Source of the DNA: Acidobacteriota bacterium
GTDB taxonomy: Bacteria > Acidobacteriota > UBA6911 > RPQK01
DNA: 25,965 nucleotides
NCBI GenBank assembly: GCA_003819755.1
Contig: RPQK01000014.1
Location: 1-25,965 of the forward strand
Reading direction: 5' to 3'
A program made the position numbers and the translations under genes. Shown here one piece after another: positions 1-7,456 of the stretch (its first letter is position 1; every line of letters begins with the position of its first letter). The notes below the pieces were generated by a model. The model searched no databases. It was not told the DNA's origin and saw only the letters and a program-made list of their open reading frames with translations.

Positions 1-1029
1 CAACTCCTGAAAGATCTTGCGGATCAAATACAAGTCCTCGTTGGAGAGCTGAGGCGAGGCGATAATGCCGATGCTCTCGGGTCCATACTTCTCGAGGGCG
101 GTCTTCAAAGCTCGCGGCACTTCTTCCATAACCGCGTCCCAATCCGACAACTCGAGCTGCCCGGCGCGCCGCAGGTGCGGGTATTCAATCCGATTCTTGT
201 TGATGAACTCGTATCCGTACCGCCCTTCGTCGCAAATCCACCATTTGTTCACGAAAGGATTGAAACGGGGTTTCAGCCGGAGAATGCGGCGCCCGTCCGA
301 CTTGTAGGGGCGAGCGGTGTTGTAATGAACCTGAATGTTGCAGCCGCGTGCGCACCCGTTGCAGATCGAATCCTGCGACTGTAGATACCAGACACGGCAC
401 TTGAACCTGAACTCTTTCTCGGTCAGCGCACCGACCGGGCAGATATCGATCACGTTTCCGGAGTACTTGTTGCTCAGCTGCTTCCCTGGATAAAGATCGA
501 TGACGGAATGGTCCCCGCGCTCGAAGATTCCGAGCTCGTTGGTGTGCGTTACCTCATCGGTAAAACGAACGCACCGGCTGCAAAGGATGCACCGTTCCTG
601 GTCCAGCACCACGTGAGGACCGATCGGGAACGCCTTCTTGCGTTTGAGCTTGTTGTCCAGAAACCGGCTGTCATAACGGCCGATTTCCATGTAAAAGTTC
701 TGCAGATCGCACTCGCCCGATTGATCACAGACGGGGCAGTCCAGGGGGTGATCGACCAGCAGGAATTCGAGCATGGCCTTGCGCGCCTGTTTCACCTTGT
801 CCGAAGTCGTGATCACCTGCATGCCGTCCGCCACCCGGGTGTGGCACGCAATCTGAAGCTTCGGCATTTTCTCGATCTCGACCATGCAGAGCCGGCAGCT
901 TCCGGCAATAGACAAACCCGGATGGTAGCAATAGCGCGGTATGTAGATTCCGAGCTTCTCGGCCGCTTGGATGACTGTCGTCCCCGGGTCAACGACGATC
1001 TGTTGTCCGTCAATCGTAAGAGTGGGCAT
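1..1029 (-). CDS. nuoG: NADH-quinone oxidoreductase subunit G (partial, C-terminus cut by window edge)
   Basis: This is the iron-sulphur subunit of the peripheral arm of respiratory complex I, which carries electrons from the NuoEF module towards the quinone site. 343 residues are visible from an ATG at 1029; the reading frame is still open at base 1. Visible cluster ligands, in order, are C34, C45, C48 and C62 (2Fe-2S, N1b); H94, C98, C101 and C107 (N5); and C147, C150, C153 and C197 (N4). C223, C226, C230 and C266 form the CxxCxxxC...C pattern of the extra N7-type cluster found at the start of the molybdopterin-like domain in some bacteria. It is the last visible gene of the nuo operon, 49 bp after nuoF, with a hairpin between them. 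The identification is secure; the remaining C-terminal domain lies outside the window. Confidence 0.96.
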   Translation of the reverse strand, partial: MPTLTIDGQQIVVDPGTTVIQAAEKLGIYIPRYCYHPGLSIAGSCRLCMVEIEKMPKLQIACHTRVADGMQVITTSDKVKQARKAMLEFLLVDHPLDCPVCDQSGECDLQNFYMEIGRYDSRFLDNKLKRKKAFPIGPHVVLDQERCILCSRCVRFTDEVTHTNELGIFERGDHSVIDLYPGKQLSNKYSGNVIDICPVGALTEKEFRFKCRVWYLQSQDSICNGCARGCNIQVHYNTARPYKSDGRRILRLKPRFNPFVNKWWICDEGRYGYEFINKNRIEYPHLRRAGQLELSDWDAVMEEVPRALKTALEKYGPESIGIIASPQLSNEDLYLIRKIFQEL

Positions 1030-1053
1030 AAGTTCTAACAAGGACCGGCGGTT

Positions 1054-1080
1054 GAGGTGCCGCGTAATCCGCGGCACCTC
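1054..1080. repeat. 11-bp perfect hairpin between nuoF and nuoG
   Basis: GAGGTGCCGCG (1054-1064) is followed by a 5-nt loop and its exact reverse complement CGCGGCACCTC (1070-1080). The hairpin overlaps the nuoF stop codon (1079-1081) and lies 24 bp before the nuoG start. There is no U-run on the minus strand, so it is more likely an mRNA-processing or translational-tuning structure than a terminator. That role is an inference. Confidence 0.7.
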
Positions 1081-2368
1081 AGGCTACTGCCATTCTTATC
1101 TCTTGCACATCGCACTTCCCGTGCTTCACGTGGTACTCGAACTCCTCCGGGAACCTGGTCAGGAAGCCTCGATAGGCCATCGATGCTCCGTCGCTCAGCG
1201 CGCAGATGCTGGTGCCGGACATGTTGTTCGCCGCACTCATCAGCGTCGCTACGTCATCAACGCTCCCGTTCCCCTCCAGCATTCGAGAGACGATCCGATA
1301 GACCCACCCCGTCCCCTGGCGGCAGGGAGTGCACTGGCCGCACGACTCGTGCGCAAAAAAGTCCGCAATCGTTTGCATGGCCTTCACCATGCACACTTCC
1401 TCGTCCATCACCACAATTCCGGCCGAACCGAGCATCGATCCGACTTTGCTCAACTCGTCAAACGTCATCGGAATATCGACTTGGTCGGCCGTCAGTACCG
1501 GCGCGGACGCTCCACCGGGAATGATGGCTTTCAGCTTCCGATCTCCGACGATTCCCCCTCCATGCTCATAGATCAGCTCGCGCATCGGCGTGCCCATGGG
1601 CAGCTCATACACGCCGGGGCGTTTGACCCGTCCTGAAAGCGCAAACAGCCGGGTCCCGCCGTTGCGGTCGACACCTATGTCGGCGAACCAGTCTCCGCCC
1701 TTCAGAATGATGTTGCGAAGATGGGAGAGTGTCTCGACGTTGTTGATGACTGTCGGGCAGTTGAAAAGGCCGACGATCGCCGGGAATGGCGGTTTGAGCC
1801 GGGGCCAACCCTTCTTGCCTTCGAGTGATTCGAGCAAACCGGTTTCTTCCCCGCAGATGTAGGCACCCGCTCCCCGGTGAATATGCAGGTCGAGCTTGAA
1901 GTCCTGACCCAGGACCCGCTCGCCGAGTATCCCTTCTTTGTACGCTTCCTCGACGGCCGCTTTGAGGATCTGGAAAGGACGGACGTACTCCCCGCGAATG
2001 TAGATGTAGGCTTTGTGAATCCCAACCGCCCAGGCGCAGATGATGATGCCCTCGATCAGGCGATGGGGATCCCACTCAAGGATGTAGCGGTCCTTGAAGG
2101 TGCCCGGTTCCGCCTCGTCCGCATTAACGGTCAAGTACTTGGGCTTGCTGTCGTCGGCTGGAACAAAGGACCATTTCTTCCCGGTCGGGAATCCTGCCCC
2201 GCCCAGGCCTCTGAGATTCGACTTGACGACCTCGTCGGTGACCTGCTTGGGAGCCATCTTAAACAGAGCTTTCCGGGCTGCCTCGTACCCGCCGTTCTGT
2301 CGATACCAGGCGAGGTCCTTTGCTTGCTCGTTACCGAAATACTCCGAAACCAGCTTAACAATTGGCAT
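1079..2368 (-). CDS. nuoF: NADH-quinone oxidoreductase subunit F (NADH-binding)
   Basis: This is the NADH- and FMN-binding subunit of complex I, where NADH is oxidised and electrons enter the iron-sulphur chain. It has 429 residues, the usual length. The NADH-binding glycine loop GLGGAGFPTGKKW is near residues 54-66 and the FMN-binding stretch GAGAYICGEETG is near 167-178. The N3 4Fe-4S ligands are C343, C346 and C349 (ESCGQCTPC) with C389 downstream. The start is an ATG preceded by AAAGGT on the minus strand. It lies between nuoE (79-bp spacer holding a large palindrome) and nuoG. Nothing is missing from the active-site motifs. Confidence 0.97.
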   Translation of the reverse strand: MPIVKLVSEYFGNEQAKDLAWYRQNGGYEAARKALFKMAPKQVTDEVVKSNLRGLGGAGFPTGKKWSFVPADDSKPKYLTVNADEAEPGTFKDRYILEWDPHRLIEGIIICAWAVGIHKAYIYIRGEYVRPFQILKAAVEEAYKEGILGERVLGQDFKLDLHIHRGAGAYICGEETGLLESLEGKKGWPRLKPPFPAIVGLFNCPTVINNVETLSHLRNIILKGGDWFADIGVDRNGGTRLFALSGRVKRPGVYELPMGTPMRELIYEHGGGIVGDRKLKAIIPGGASAPVLTADQVDIPMTFDELSKVGSMLGSAGIVVMDEEVCMVKAMQTIADFFAHESCGQCTPCRQGTGWVYRIVSRMLEGNGSVDDVATLMSAANNMSGTSICALSDGASMAYRGFLTRFPEEFEYHVKHGKCDVQEIRMAVA

Positions 2369-2399
2369 ATTACCTTTTCAGCGGCGGTCGAGTAACTTG

Positions 2400-2476
2400 C
2401 CGCGGATCACGCGGATAAACGCGGATCACGCGGATGGCAAATCCGCGTTATCCGCGTTTATCCGCGTGATCCGCGG
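2400..2476. repeat. Long palindromic repeat (36-bp arms) spanning the 3' end of nuoE
   Basis: Bases 2400-2426 and 2450-2476 are perfect 27-bp reverse complements. After one mismatch the pairing continues for 8 bp (2428-2435 with 2441-2448), leaving a 5-nt loop. Each arm is itself built from a GCGGAT unit repeated every 9-10 nt. The element covers the nuoE stop codon (2448-2450), so the last residues of NuoE are encoded by repeat sequence. Elements of this kind (GCGGAT/ATCCGCG) recur in many environmental bacterial genomes; that comparison is from general knowledge. Confidence 0.85.
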
Positions 2477-2951
2477 TATCCAGAATCTCATCCACCTTCT
2501 CAGGCGTTAGATTCCCGTAGTATTCACCGTCCAGCTGCATCATCGGGGCAAGCTCGCACGCACCCAAACAGTCGGGAATCGCCTCCCAGCTGAACTTCCC
2601 GTCGGCTGTCACCCCGCCTGGTGCTACCCCAAGCCTGGTCCGCAGGTGGTTGCGTATCCCCTCACAGTCGCCCAGCATGCAGGCTATGCTCATGCAGACC
2701 CGAATATGGTGGTGTCCCATCGGACGTCGAAAATACAGACTGTAGAAAGTGACCACTTCACGCACGTCAACGATCGGCAATTCCATGATCTGGGCGACGT
2801 AGGCCTCGACTTCCGTCGAGATGTGACCGTTCTGCTCTTGAGCGAGGTGGAGCGTCGGCAAGAGGGCTGCTCGACGCTCGGGATACCGGCTCAAAATATC
2901 TCGGAACTCCTGCAGGTTTTCCGGTGTGAATTCGAACGCCTGCGTGCTCAT
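2448..2951 (-). CDS. nuoE: NADH-quinone oxidoreductase subunit E
   Basis: This 2Fe-2S (N1a) subunit of the complex I electron-input module is thioredoxin-fold-like and partners NuoF. It has 167 residues. The ligands are visible as C86 and C91 (CMSIAC) and C128 and C132 (CLGAC). The start chosen is the ATG at 2951, whose ATGA overlaps the nuoD stop by 4 bp, implying translational coupling. The open frame extends further upstream, but that part lies inside nuoD in another frame. The C-terminal residues after about 158 (TADHADKRG) are encoded by the palindromic repeat at 2400-2476 rather than by family-conserved sequence, so the repeat probably inserted at, or extended, the gene's end. Confidence 0.96.
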   Translation of the reverse strand: MSTQAFEFTPENLQEFRDILSRYPERRAALLPTLHLAQEQNGHISTEVEAYVAQIMELPIVDVREVVTFYSLYFRRPMGHHHIRVCMSIACMLGDCEGIRNHLRTRLGVAPGGVTADGKFSWEAIPDCLGACELAPMMQLDGEYYGNLTPEKVDEILDTADHADKRG

Positions 2952-4327
2952 CGATCGAGTTCTCCCGCGATCATGTTGACCGATCCGAAAGTGGCAATGA
3001 TGTCGGCCATCTGGCCGCCGGTGATGATCCCGGCGAGAGCCGCCATCGGACGCATGCACGGTCCGTTACAGCGGACCCGCCACGGCCGGTCCGTCCCGTC
3101 ACTGACGATGTAGAAGCCCAGTTCGCCGTTGCCCCCCTCCACCATGTTGTACACCTCGCCTTTCGGCGGGCGGATTCCGTGACCGAGCATGATGATCTTG
3201 AAGTGATTCATCAGGGCTTCGATGTTCGAATAGACCTGTTCTTTCGGCGGTATCCAGGCGTCTTTGTCGTTCGCCCGAATCTGCAAATGGACCCGCTTTC
3301 CCGTCCCTTCCAGCGTCGGCTCGAGCAGGGTTTCATTCTTAAGCAACCCGGCCGTCTTGCCGAACTTGCCGAGATCCGCCATCAGGTCCGGTTCGATCAC
3401 CCGCCCCTCGTGATCGATATTCGTCGGTCCCTCGGGGATCTGATCCAGGGCCTGTTCGATGATCCGCATAGACTGCTGCATCTCCTCCATACGGACCAGG
3501 TAACGATCGAAGTTGTCCCCAGTAGTGCCCACCGGCACGTCAAAGTTCATCCGGTCATAGACCAGGTAAGGCCAGGCTTTGCGAACGTCGTAGGCGACGC
3601 CGGTCGAGCGGAGGAAGGGACCGGTTATGCCGAAACTAATCGCATCTTCCGCAGAGATGACTCCGACGCCCCTCATCCGGTCCATGAAGATGCGATTCCT
3701 GGTCAGGAGGCCATCCACCTCCTCGAGCACCTCGCGGGTTTTCTTCAGAGCCTGCCGGCATTGTTCCGTGAACTCTTTCGGCAGGTCGGCCTTGACCCCT
3801 CCAATGCGGCCGTACGAGATCGTGATGCGAGCTCCCGTCACGTTCTCCGTCAACTCGTAGAGCCACTCGCGCGCCTTCATCATGTAGAGGAAGACGGAGA
3901 ACGCCCCGAGCTCCATCGCGGAGGCGCCGATGCACGTGAGATGGTCGGCGACTCTGGCGATTTCGCTCATGATGACCCGGATGTATTTGCACCTCTCCGG
4001 GATCTCAAGCCCCATCAGCTTCTCGACTGCGCCAGCGTAGCCAAAGTTATTGATCGCCGGGGAAACGTAGTTGAGGCGGTCGGTGTAGGGAAAGACCTGC
4101 GTATAAGTCCCCGACTCGGAGTGCTTCTCGAAGGCCCGGTGAAGGTAGCCGATCTCGATGTCCGCTTTCCTGATCACTTCGCCTTCGAGCTCAACCGAGA
4201 TCTGAATAACACCGTGCATCGCCGGATGAGAAGGTCCGACGTTGAGCATCATGTTCTTGTTGCTCTTCTCGACCTCCTGCTTGGTTTCTTCCGGTGTCTT
4301 GGTTGTAATCGTTGTACTATCGCTCAT
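2948..4327 (-). CDS. nuoD: NADH-quinone oxidoreductase subunit D
   Basis: This 49-kDa-type subunit of complex I forms the quinone-binding cavity with NuoB; it is related to the large subunit of NiFe hydrogenases but has lost the metal ligands. It has 459 residues from the ATG at 4327. Diagnostic stretches are GPSHPAMHGV near residue 31, GYLHRAFEKH, and the C-terminal ATFGSVNMIAGELDR. The longer open frame, which would start near 4426, was rejected because its extra residues come entirely from low-complexity repeat DNA. NuoC lies 138 bp upstream across a repeat-filled spacer, and nuoE overlaps downstream by 4 bp. The first roughly 25 residues are polar and Thr/Lys/Glu-rich and probably not conserved. 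Confidence 0.96.
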   Translation of the reverse strand: MSDSTTITTKTPEETKQEVEKSNKNMMLNVGPSHPAMHGVIQISVELEGEVIRKADIEIGYLHRAFEKHSESGTYTQVFPYTDRLNYVSPAINNFGYAGAVEKLMGLEIPERCKYIRVIMSEIARVADHLTCIGASAMELGAFSVFLYMMKAREWLYELTENVTGARITISYGRIGGVKADLPKEFTEQCRQALKKTREVLEEVDGLLTRNRIFMDRMRGVGVISAEDAISFGITGPFLRSTGVAYDVRKAWPYLVYDRMNFDVPVGTTGDNFDRYLVRMEEMQQSMRIIEQALDQIPEGPTNIDHEGRVIEPDLMADLGKFGKTAGLLKNETLLEPTLEGTGKRVHLQIRANDKDAWIPPKEQVYSNIEALMNHFKIIMLGHGIRPPKGEVYNMVEGGNGELGFYIVSDGTDRPWRVRCNGPCMRPMAALAGIITGGQMADIIATFGSVNMIAGELDR

Positions 4328-4338
4328 TGGTTTCTTTT

Positions 4339-4456
4339 GAACCACGAAACACACGAAACACACGAAAAATTTGTTTCGTGCCACTCGCCACTCGCCACTT
4401 GCCACTTGCCACTTGCCACTTGCCACTTGCCACTTGTATTTCGTTTGTTTCGTGAT
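4339..4456. repeat. Repeat-filled nuoC-nuoD spacer: 8 copies of a 7-bp unit flanked by inverted CACGAAAC-type repeats
   Basis: Bases 4381-4436 are eight uninterrupted copies of CCACT(C/T)G: the first two read CCACTCG and the next six CCACTTG. They are bracketed by CACGAAACA units repeating every 9 nt (about 4342-4370) and by TTTCGTTTGTTTCGTG at 4439-4454, which is inverted relative to them, so the heptamers would sit in the loop of an imperfect hairpin. The block has no coding function. Read through, it would only add low-complexity residues to NuoD. Confidence 0.85.
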
Positions 4457-4465
4457 CTACAGTCT

Positions 4466-4966
4466 TCATGCCTGCGGGTCTTTCGGTCCTACCAGCGGCT
4501 GGCGCTTCGTTACCGGGTAGTCCTTCCTCAGCGGATGGCCCTGGAACTCGGGGTAGAGCAGCAGCCGCCGCAGGTCGGGATGATTCTTAAACTTGATACC
4601 GAACATATCCCAGGTCTCGCGCTCCAGCCAGTTGGCGATCTTCCATAAAGGCGTGAGGCTTTCTACCTCGGGATCAGACTCCCCGACTGGGACTTTGACG
4701 CGCACCCGGGCGTTATATTCGAGAGACAGGAAGTGGTAGACGACTTCGAAGCGTGGTTTCCGCGTGAAGTGGTCTACGGCTGTCAGGTCCATCAGGTAGT
4801 TGTACTTAAGGTCCGGGTCGTCCCGCAGGAAACGGGCCAGCTCGAAGATCGCCGCCTTTGAGACAACGACGGTGTCCTGCCCCAGCTGGGCGTGCATTTC
4901 GATGACCCGGTCCCCAAACTGCTCCTGGATCTTCTTGAGGGTCTTGCTCCACTCCGCCTCAGGCAC
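4466..4966 (-). CDS. nuoC: NADH-quinone oxidoreductase subunit C
   Basis: This 30-kDa-type subunit of the complex I peripheral arm contacts NuoD and NuoB. It has 166 residues, normal for a stand-alone NuoC (not fused to NuoD). The family signature is in the C-terminal half: ERETWDMFGIKFKNHPDL, followed by the RRLLLYP and GHPLRKDYP segments. The start is a GTG at 4966, placed directly against the nuoB stop codon (4967-4969) with no spacer, which implies translational coupling. The next gene, nuoD, follows after a 138-bp repeat-containing gap. Confidence 0.95.
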   Translation of the reverse strand: MPEAEWSKTLKKIQEQFGDRVIEMHAQLGQDTVVVSKAAIFELARFLRDDPDLKYNYLMDLTAVDHFTRKPRFEVVYHFLSLEYNARVRVKVPVGESDPEVESLTPLWKIANWLERETWDMFGIKFKNHPDLRRLLLYPEFQGHPLRKDYPVTKRQPLVGPKDPQA

Positions 4967-5446
4967 CTAGACCTCCTGCTTCTGGTTCTGTATTTTCTCT
5001 TGCAGCATGATCAGTCCGTTCAAGACGGTCTCCGGCCGGGGCGGACAGCCCGGGATATAAATGTCGACCGGAAGGACGTGGTCGATGCCGCGGACGGTCG
5101 CGTAGTCGTCGTAAAACCCGCCGGTGCACGTGCAGACCCCGAAGGCGACGACCCATTTGGGGGAACACATCTGCTCATAGACGGTGAGAAGTACCGGCGC
5201 GATTTTCTGACTGATGGTTCCAACCACGAAGAGGACGTCCGCCTGGCGGGGCGAGAACCGCGGCAGTCCCGCGCCGAAACGATCTATGTCGTAATGGGCG
5301 CAGGCCACCGACATGTATTCCATCCCGCAGCATGCGGTAATGAACGGGTATTGAAAAACGGAAAATTTGCGCGCCCAGCCGATCATCTTGTCCAGGCGGC
5401 TCGTAAAGAAGCCGAATTCCGTTCCGCCGCCCTTATCTACTTCCAT
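4967..5446 (-). CDS. nuoB: NADH-quinone oxidoreductase subunit B
   Basis: This PSST-type subunit of complex I holds cluster N2, the last iron-sulphur centre before quinone. It has 159 residues. The N2 ligands are visible as the adjacent pair C39 and C40 (ACCGME), C105 (in GVCTCTGG) and C134 (IPGCPPRPE). The first ten bases of the gene overlap the end of nuoA (5437-5446). The stop abuts the GTG start of nuoC. The extra cysteine C107, two residues after ligand C105, is a small oddity, since most homologues have Ala, Ser or Asn around here. Confidence 0.97.
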   Translation of the reverse strand: MEVDKGGGTEFGFFTSRLDKMIGWARKFSVFQYPFITACCGMEYMSVACAHYDIDRFGAGLPRFSPRQADVLFVVGTISQKIAPVLLTVYEQMCSPKWVVAFGVCTCTGGFYDDYATVRGIDHVLPVDIYIPGCPPRPETVLNGLIMLQEKIQNQKQEV

Positions 5447-5790
5447 TCCAAAGCTCCTTTTTTAATTGAATAGAAAAGTCCTGCGAGCACGACCGCGAGG
5501 AAAATGAGCATCGAGATGAAACCGCCGAGGCCGAGTTCCCGAAAAACCACGGCCCAGGGAAAAAGAAAGATCAGCTCGACATCGAAGAGGATGAAGAGCA
5601 ATGCAACCAGGAAGAACTTCACCGAAAAGAGTCCGCGCATGATCTCCCGCGGAATCTTCCCGCTTTCGAAGGGCATGTCATGCACGGCTCCGCGGCGTCT
5701 GGGGCCAAGCCACTGGGAGAGCGCAATCATTCCCCCGACCGTCCCTCCTGCGAACAGTAAGAGAACAGCAAACCCGAAGAAGTTGCTCAT
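5437..5790 (-). CDS. nuoA: NADH-quinone oxidoreductase subunit A
   Basis: This small integral-membrane subunit of complex I links the membrane arm to the peripheral arm. It has 117 residues with three hydrophobic segments (about 4-26, 57-80 and 85-108). The conserved loop contains the MPFESG motif, and FDVEXXFL-type residues occur as FDVELIFLFPWA in the second helix. It is the first gene of the nuoABCDEFG run and overlaps nuoB by 10 bp. A TATAAT with an extended -10 lies about 33 bp upstream of the ATG, so transcription of the operon probably starts here, separately from lipA. Confidence 0.96.
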   Translation of the reverse strand: MSNFFGFAVLLLFAGGTVGGMIALSQWLGPRRRGAVHDMPFESGKIPREIMRGLFSVKFFLVALLFILFDVELIFLFPWAVVFRELGLGGFISMLIFLAVVLAGLFYSIKKGALEWK

Positions 5791-5823
5791 ACGGTTTTTC
5801 GAGCCCGAAACTGCGTGCTTGCT

Positions 5824-5832
5824 ATTATAACA
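5824..5832 (-). promoter_or_regulatory. Probable extended -10 promoter of the nuo operon
   Basis: On the minus strand these bases read TGTTATAAT, a TGn extended -10 with a perfect TATAAT. A start site near 5817 would leave a leader of about 26 nt before the nuoA ATG at 5790. No good -35 hexamer is seen, which fits an extended -10 promoter. It lies in the 86-bp gap after lipA. A short CCGCGG palindrome (5851-5865) lies between it and the lipA stop. Confidence 0.6.
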
Positions 5833-5876
5833 AAAGGCTTTGTAAGCCCGCGGGATCCGCGGTACCAGGATCGTGC

Positions 5877-6782
5877 TTACTTCGCTTTAAAGCTCTCGAA
5901 TTGCTTGTCGGCCAGATAGCTCGAGCGCACCAGAGGCCCGCTCTCTACGTGAACGAAGCCCATTTCCTCTCCGACCTTCCTCCAGTAAGCAAACTCGTCC
6001 GGGTGGTAGTAACGGGCCACCGGCAGGTGCCAGCCGCTCGGGCGCAAATACTGCCCGAGAGTCAGAATCTGAACACGGCATTCGAGCAGGTCGGCCATCA
6101 CGTCTCGTATCTCTTCCTCGGTCTCGCCAAGGCCGAGCATAAGTCCCGTCTTCGAAATGACCGGGCGGCCCGAATCAGCCACGCGTCGAAGCAGTTGAAG
6201 TGAAATGGGGTAGACCCCGCCGCCACGGGCTGAACGATAGAGTCGAGGAACGGTTTCGACGTTGTGACCAAGGATCTCAGGCTCGGTTTCAAGGACGATG
6301 TTGAGAGCCTCCTCCGAACCCTCGAAATCGGGGATGAGGAGCTCAACTGCGCACCCGGGAGTCGACCGGCGGATCGCCCGCACCGTTTCCGCAAACACCG
6401 ACGCTCCGCCGTCCGGCTGATCGTCGCGGTTGACCGAGGTAATGACGGCGTGCCGAAGGCCCATGGAGTGCACCGCCTCAGCCACTCGCCCCGGCTCCGT
6501 CCAGTCAATCTCTTCCGGCTTTCCCTTCGAGACGGCGCAGTAACGGCATCCCCGGGTACAGATATCGCCGAGAATGATGAAAGTGGCCACCCGATGGTTC
6601 CAGCACTCTCCCATGTTCGGGCAGATCGCCTCTTGGCAAACAGTGTGTAGCTTGAGCTGACTGACCAGTCGCTTGAGCTCGTGGACTTCGGTGCCGAAAG
6701 GGGCACGGACCTTGAGCCAGTCCGGGTGCCTCCTTTTGGGGACTTCGGCCGTCCCGAGTTGCACCAGAGGTCGCTGTCCCAT
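5877..6782 (-). CDS. lipA: Lipoyl synthase
   Basis: This radical-SAM enzyme inserts two sulphur atoms into protein-bound octanoyl groups to make lipoate for 2-oxoacid dehydrogenases and the glycine cleavage system. It has 301 residues. Both 4Fe-4S clusters are visible: the auxiliary cluster C49, C54 and C60 (CX4CX5C), and the radical-SAM cluster C75, C79 and C82 (CTRGCRYC). The C-terminal RSSY motif, whose serine ligates the auxiliary cluster, is at 286-289. The start chosen is the ATG at 6782, which has AAGG 8 nt upstream; a GTG three codons earlier would sit directly against that site. It is transcribed towards nuoA and diverges from the gene at 6926. No lipB is seen in the window. Confidence 0.96.
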   Translation of the reverse strand: MGQRPLVQLGTAEVPKRRHPDWLKVRAPFGTEVHELKRLVSQLKLHTVCQEAICPNMGECWNHRVATFIILGDICTRGCRYCAVSKGKPEEIDWTEPGRVAEAVHSMGLRHAVITSVNRDDQPDGGASVFAETVRAIRRSTPGCAVELLIPDFEGSEEALNIVLETEPEILGHNVETVPRLYRSARGGGVYPISLQLLRRVADSGRPVISKTGLMLGLGETEEEIRDVMADLLECRVQILTLGQYLRPSGWHLPVARYYHPDEFAYWRKVGEEMGFVHVESGPLVRSSYLADKQFESFKAK

Positions 6783-6825
6783 GCCCTTCACCTTACCAAA
6801 ATTCCGGGAGGTCGGCCAATCGGCG

Positions 6826-6913
6826 CGAATTGTTGATCGTTGATTGTTGATTGACGATCGAACCGCGGATGCCTCACTATTTCAATCGGCAATCATCAAT
6901 CATCAATAATCAA
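6826..6913. repeat. Imperfect inverted repeat built from a GATTGTT/AATCATC unit of about 7 nt
   Basis: The left arm (about 6826-6862) repeats GTTGATT-like units, and the right arm (about 6882-6913) repeats AATCATC-like units in inverted orientation, with many but not all positions pairing. It fills the divergent gap between lipA and the carboxymuconolactone decarboxylase-like gene and ends at that gene's ribosome-binding site (GGAGG, 6916-6920). Confidence 0.65.
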
Positions 6914-6925
6914 TCGGAGGAACCG

Positions 6926-7456
6926 ATGCCACGATATCTTCCAGTTCAAATTGATGCGGCCAGCGCACGGGTGAAAGCGGTCTACGCGGACGTTCAGCAA
7001 AGCATTGCTCATGTGCCGAACTTCATCAAGACCGTGGCCCACAACGACCGTCTTCTCAAGCCTATAGCCGATGCGTTTCTGTCCGTCACCGGAGAAAGCA
7101 GCCTGAATGAGAAGACCCGGCAATTGGTTATCCTGCGTACGTGCCAGCTGGACAAGTGCAAATACACGATTGACCGGCACATGCTTCTCGCCAGGCAAGC
7201 GGGCTGGAGCGATGACCATTTGAAGGTCATGGATGATTACAATCAGACGGACCTTTTTTCTTACTATGACAAGGAAGCATTGAAGCTGGTGGAGATGGTT
7301 CGCTCGACCCCGGACGAGATTTCCAACGAGTTCTGGACCCAACTGGACAACCACTATACCTCGGATCAGGTCGTCGAGATGGTTACTCTGATCGGTCTTT
7401 TCGGGATGATCAACCGCCTGATCCTCACGCTTCAGATCGAGCCTGATGCCCTGTGA
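6926..7456 (+). CDS. Carboxymuconolactone decarboxylase / AhpD-like family protein
   Basis: This is an all-helical AhpD-fold protein of 176 residues. The family includes gamma-carboxymuconolactone decarboxylases and peroxidase-coupled AhpD disulphide reductases. The signature region reads RTCQLDKCKYTIDRHMLLARQAGW at about residues 73-96 (quoted in part for orientation: CKYT then DRHMLLA). In classical AhpD the motif is CxxC with a later histidine. Here the first cysteine and the histidine are kept but the second cysteine is Thr, so AhpD-type dithiol chemistry is unlikely unless the extra upstream cysteine substitutes. The start is the ATG at 6926 with a GGAGG site; the upstream frame is repeat DNA. 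Its stop abuts the stop of the convergent Rieske gene. The substrate is unknown. Confidence 0.85.
   Translation: MPRYLPVQIDAASARVKAVYADVQQSIAHVPNFIKTVAHNDRLLKPIADAFLSVTGESSLNEKTRQLVILRTCQLDKCKYTIDRHMLLARQAGWSDDHLKVMDDYNQTDLFSYYDKEALKLVEMVRSTPDEISNEFWTQLDNHYTSDQVVEMVTLIGLFGMINRLILTLQIEPDAL

Noticed and set aside
4328..4426. 33-residue N-terminal extension of NuoD
   Set aside because: The residues derive from the heptamer and CACGAAAC repeats; the ATG at 4327 gives a normal NuoD length.
4381..4436. Possible CRISPR array
   Set aside because: The units are 7 bp in immediate tandem with no spacers, so it is a simple tandem repeat.
3179..4648. 489-residue plus-strand open frame across nuoD and nuoC
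   Set aside because: It is antisense to two well-supported complex I genes and contains low-complexity residues from the repeat spacer.
5845..5876. lipA terminator at the CCGCGG palindrome
   Set aside because: The stem is only 6 bp with a 3-base centre and no T-run follows on the minus strand.
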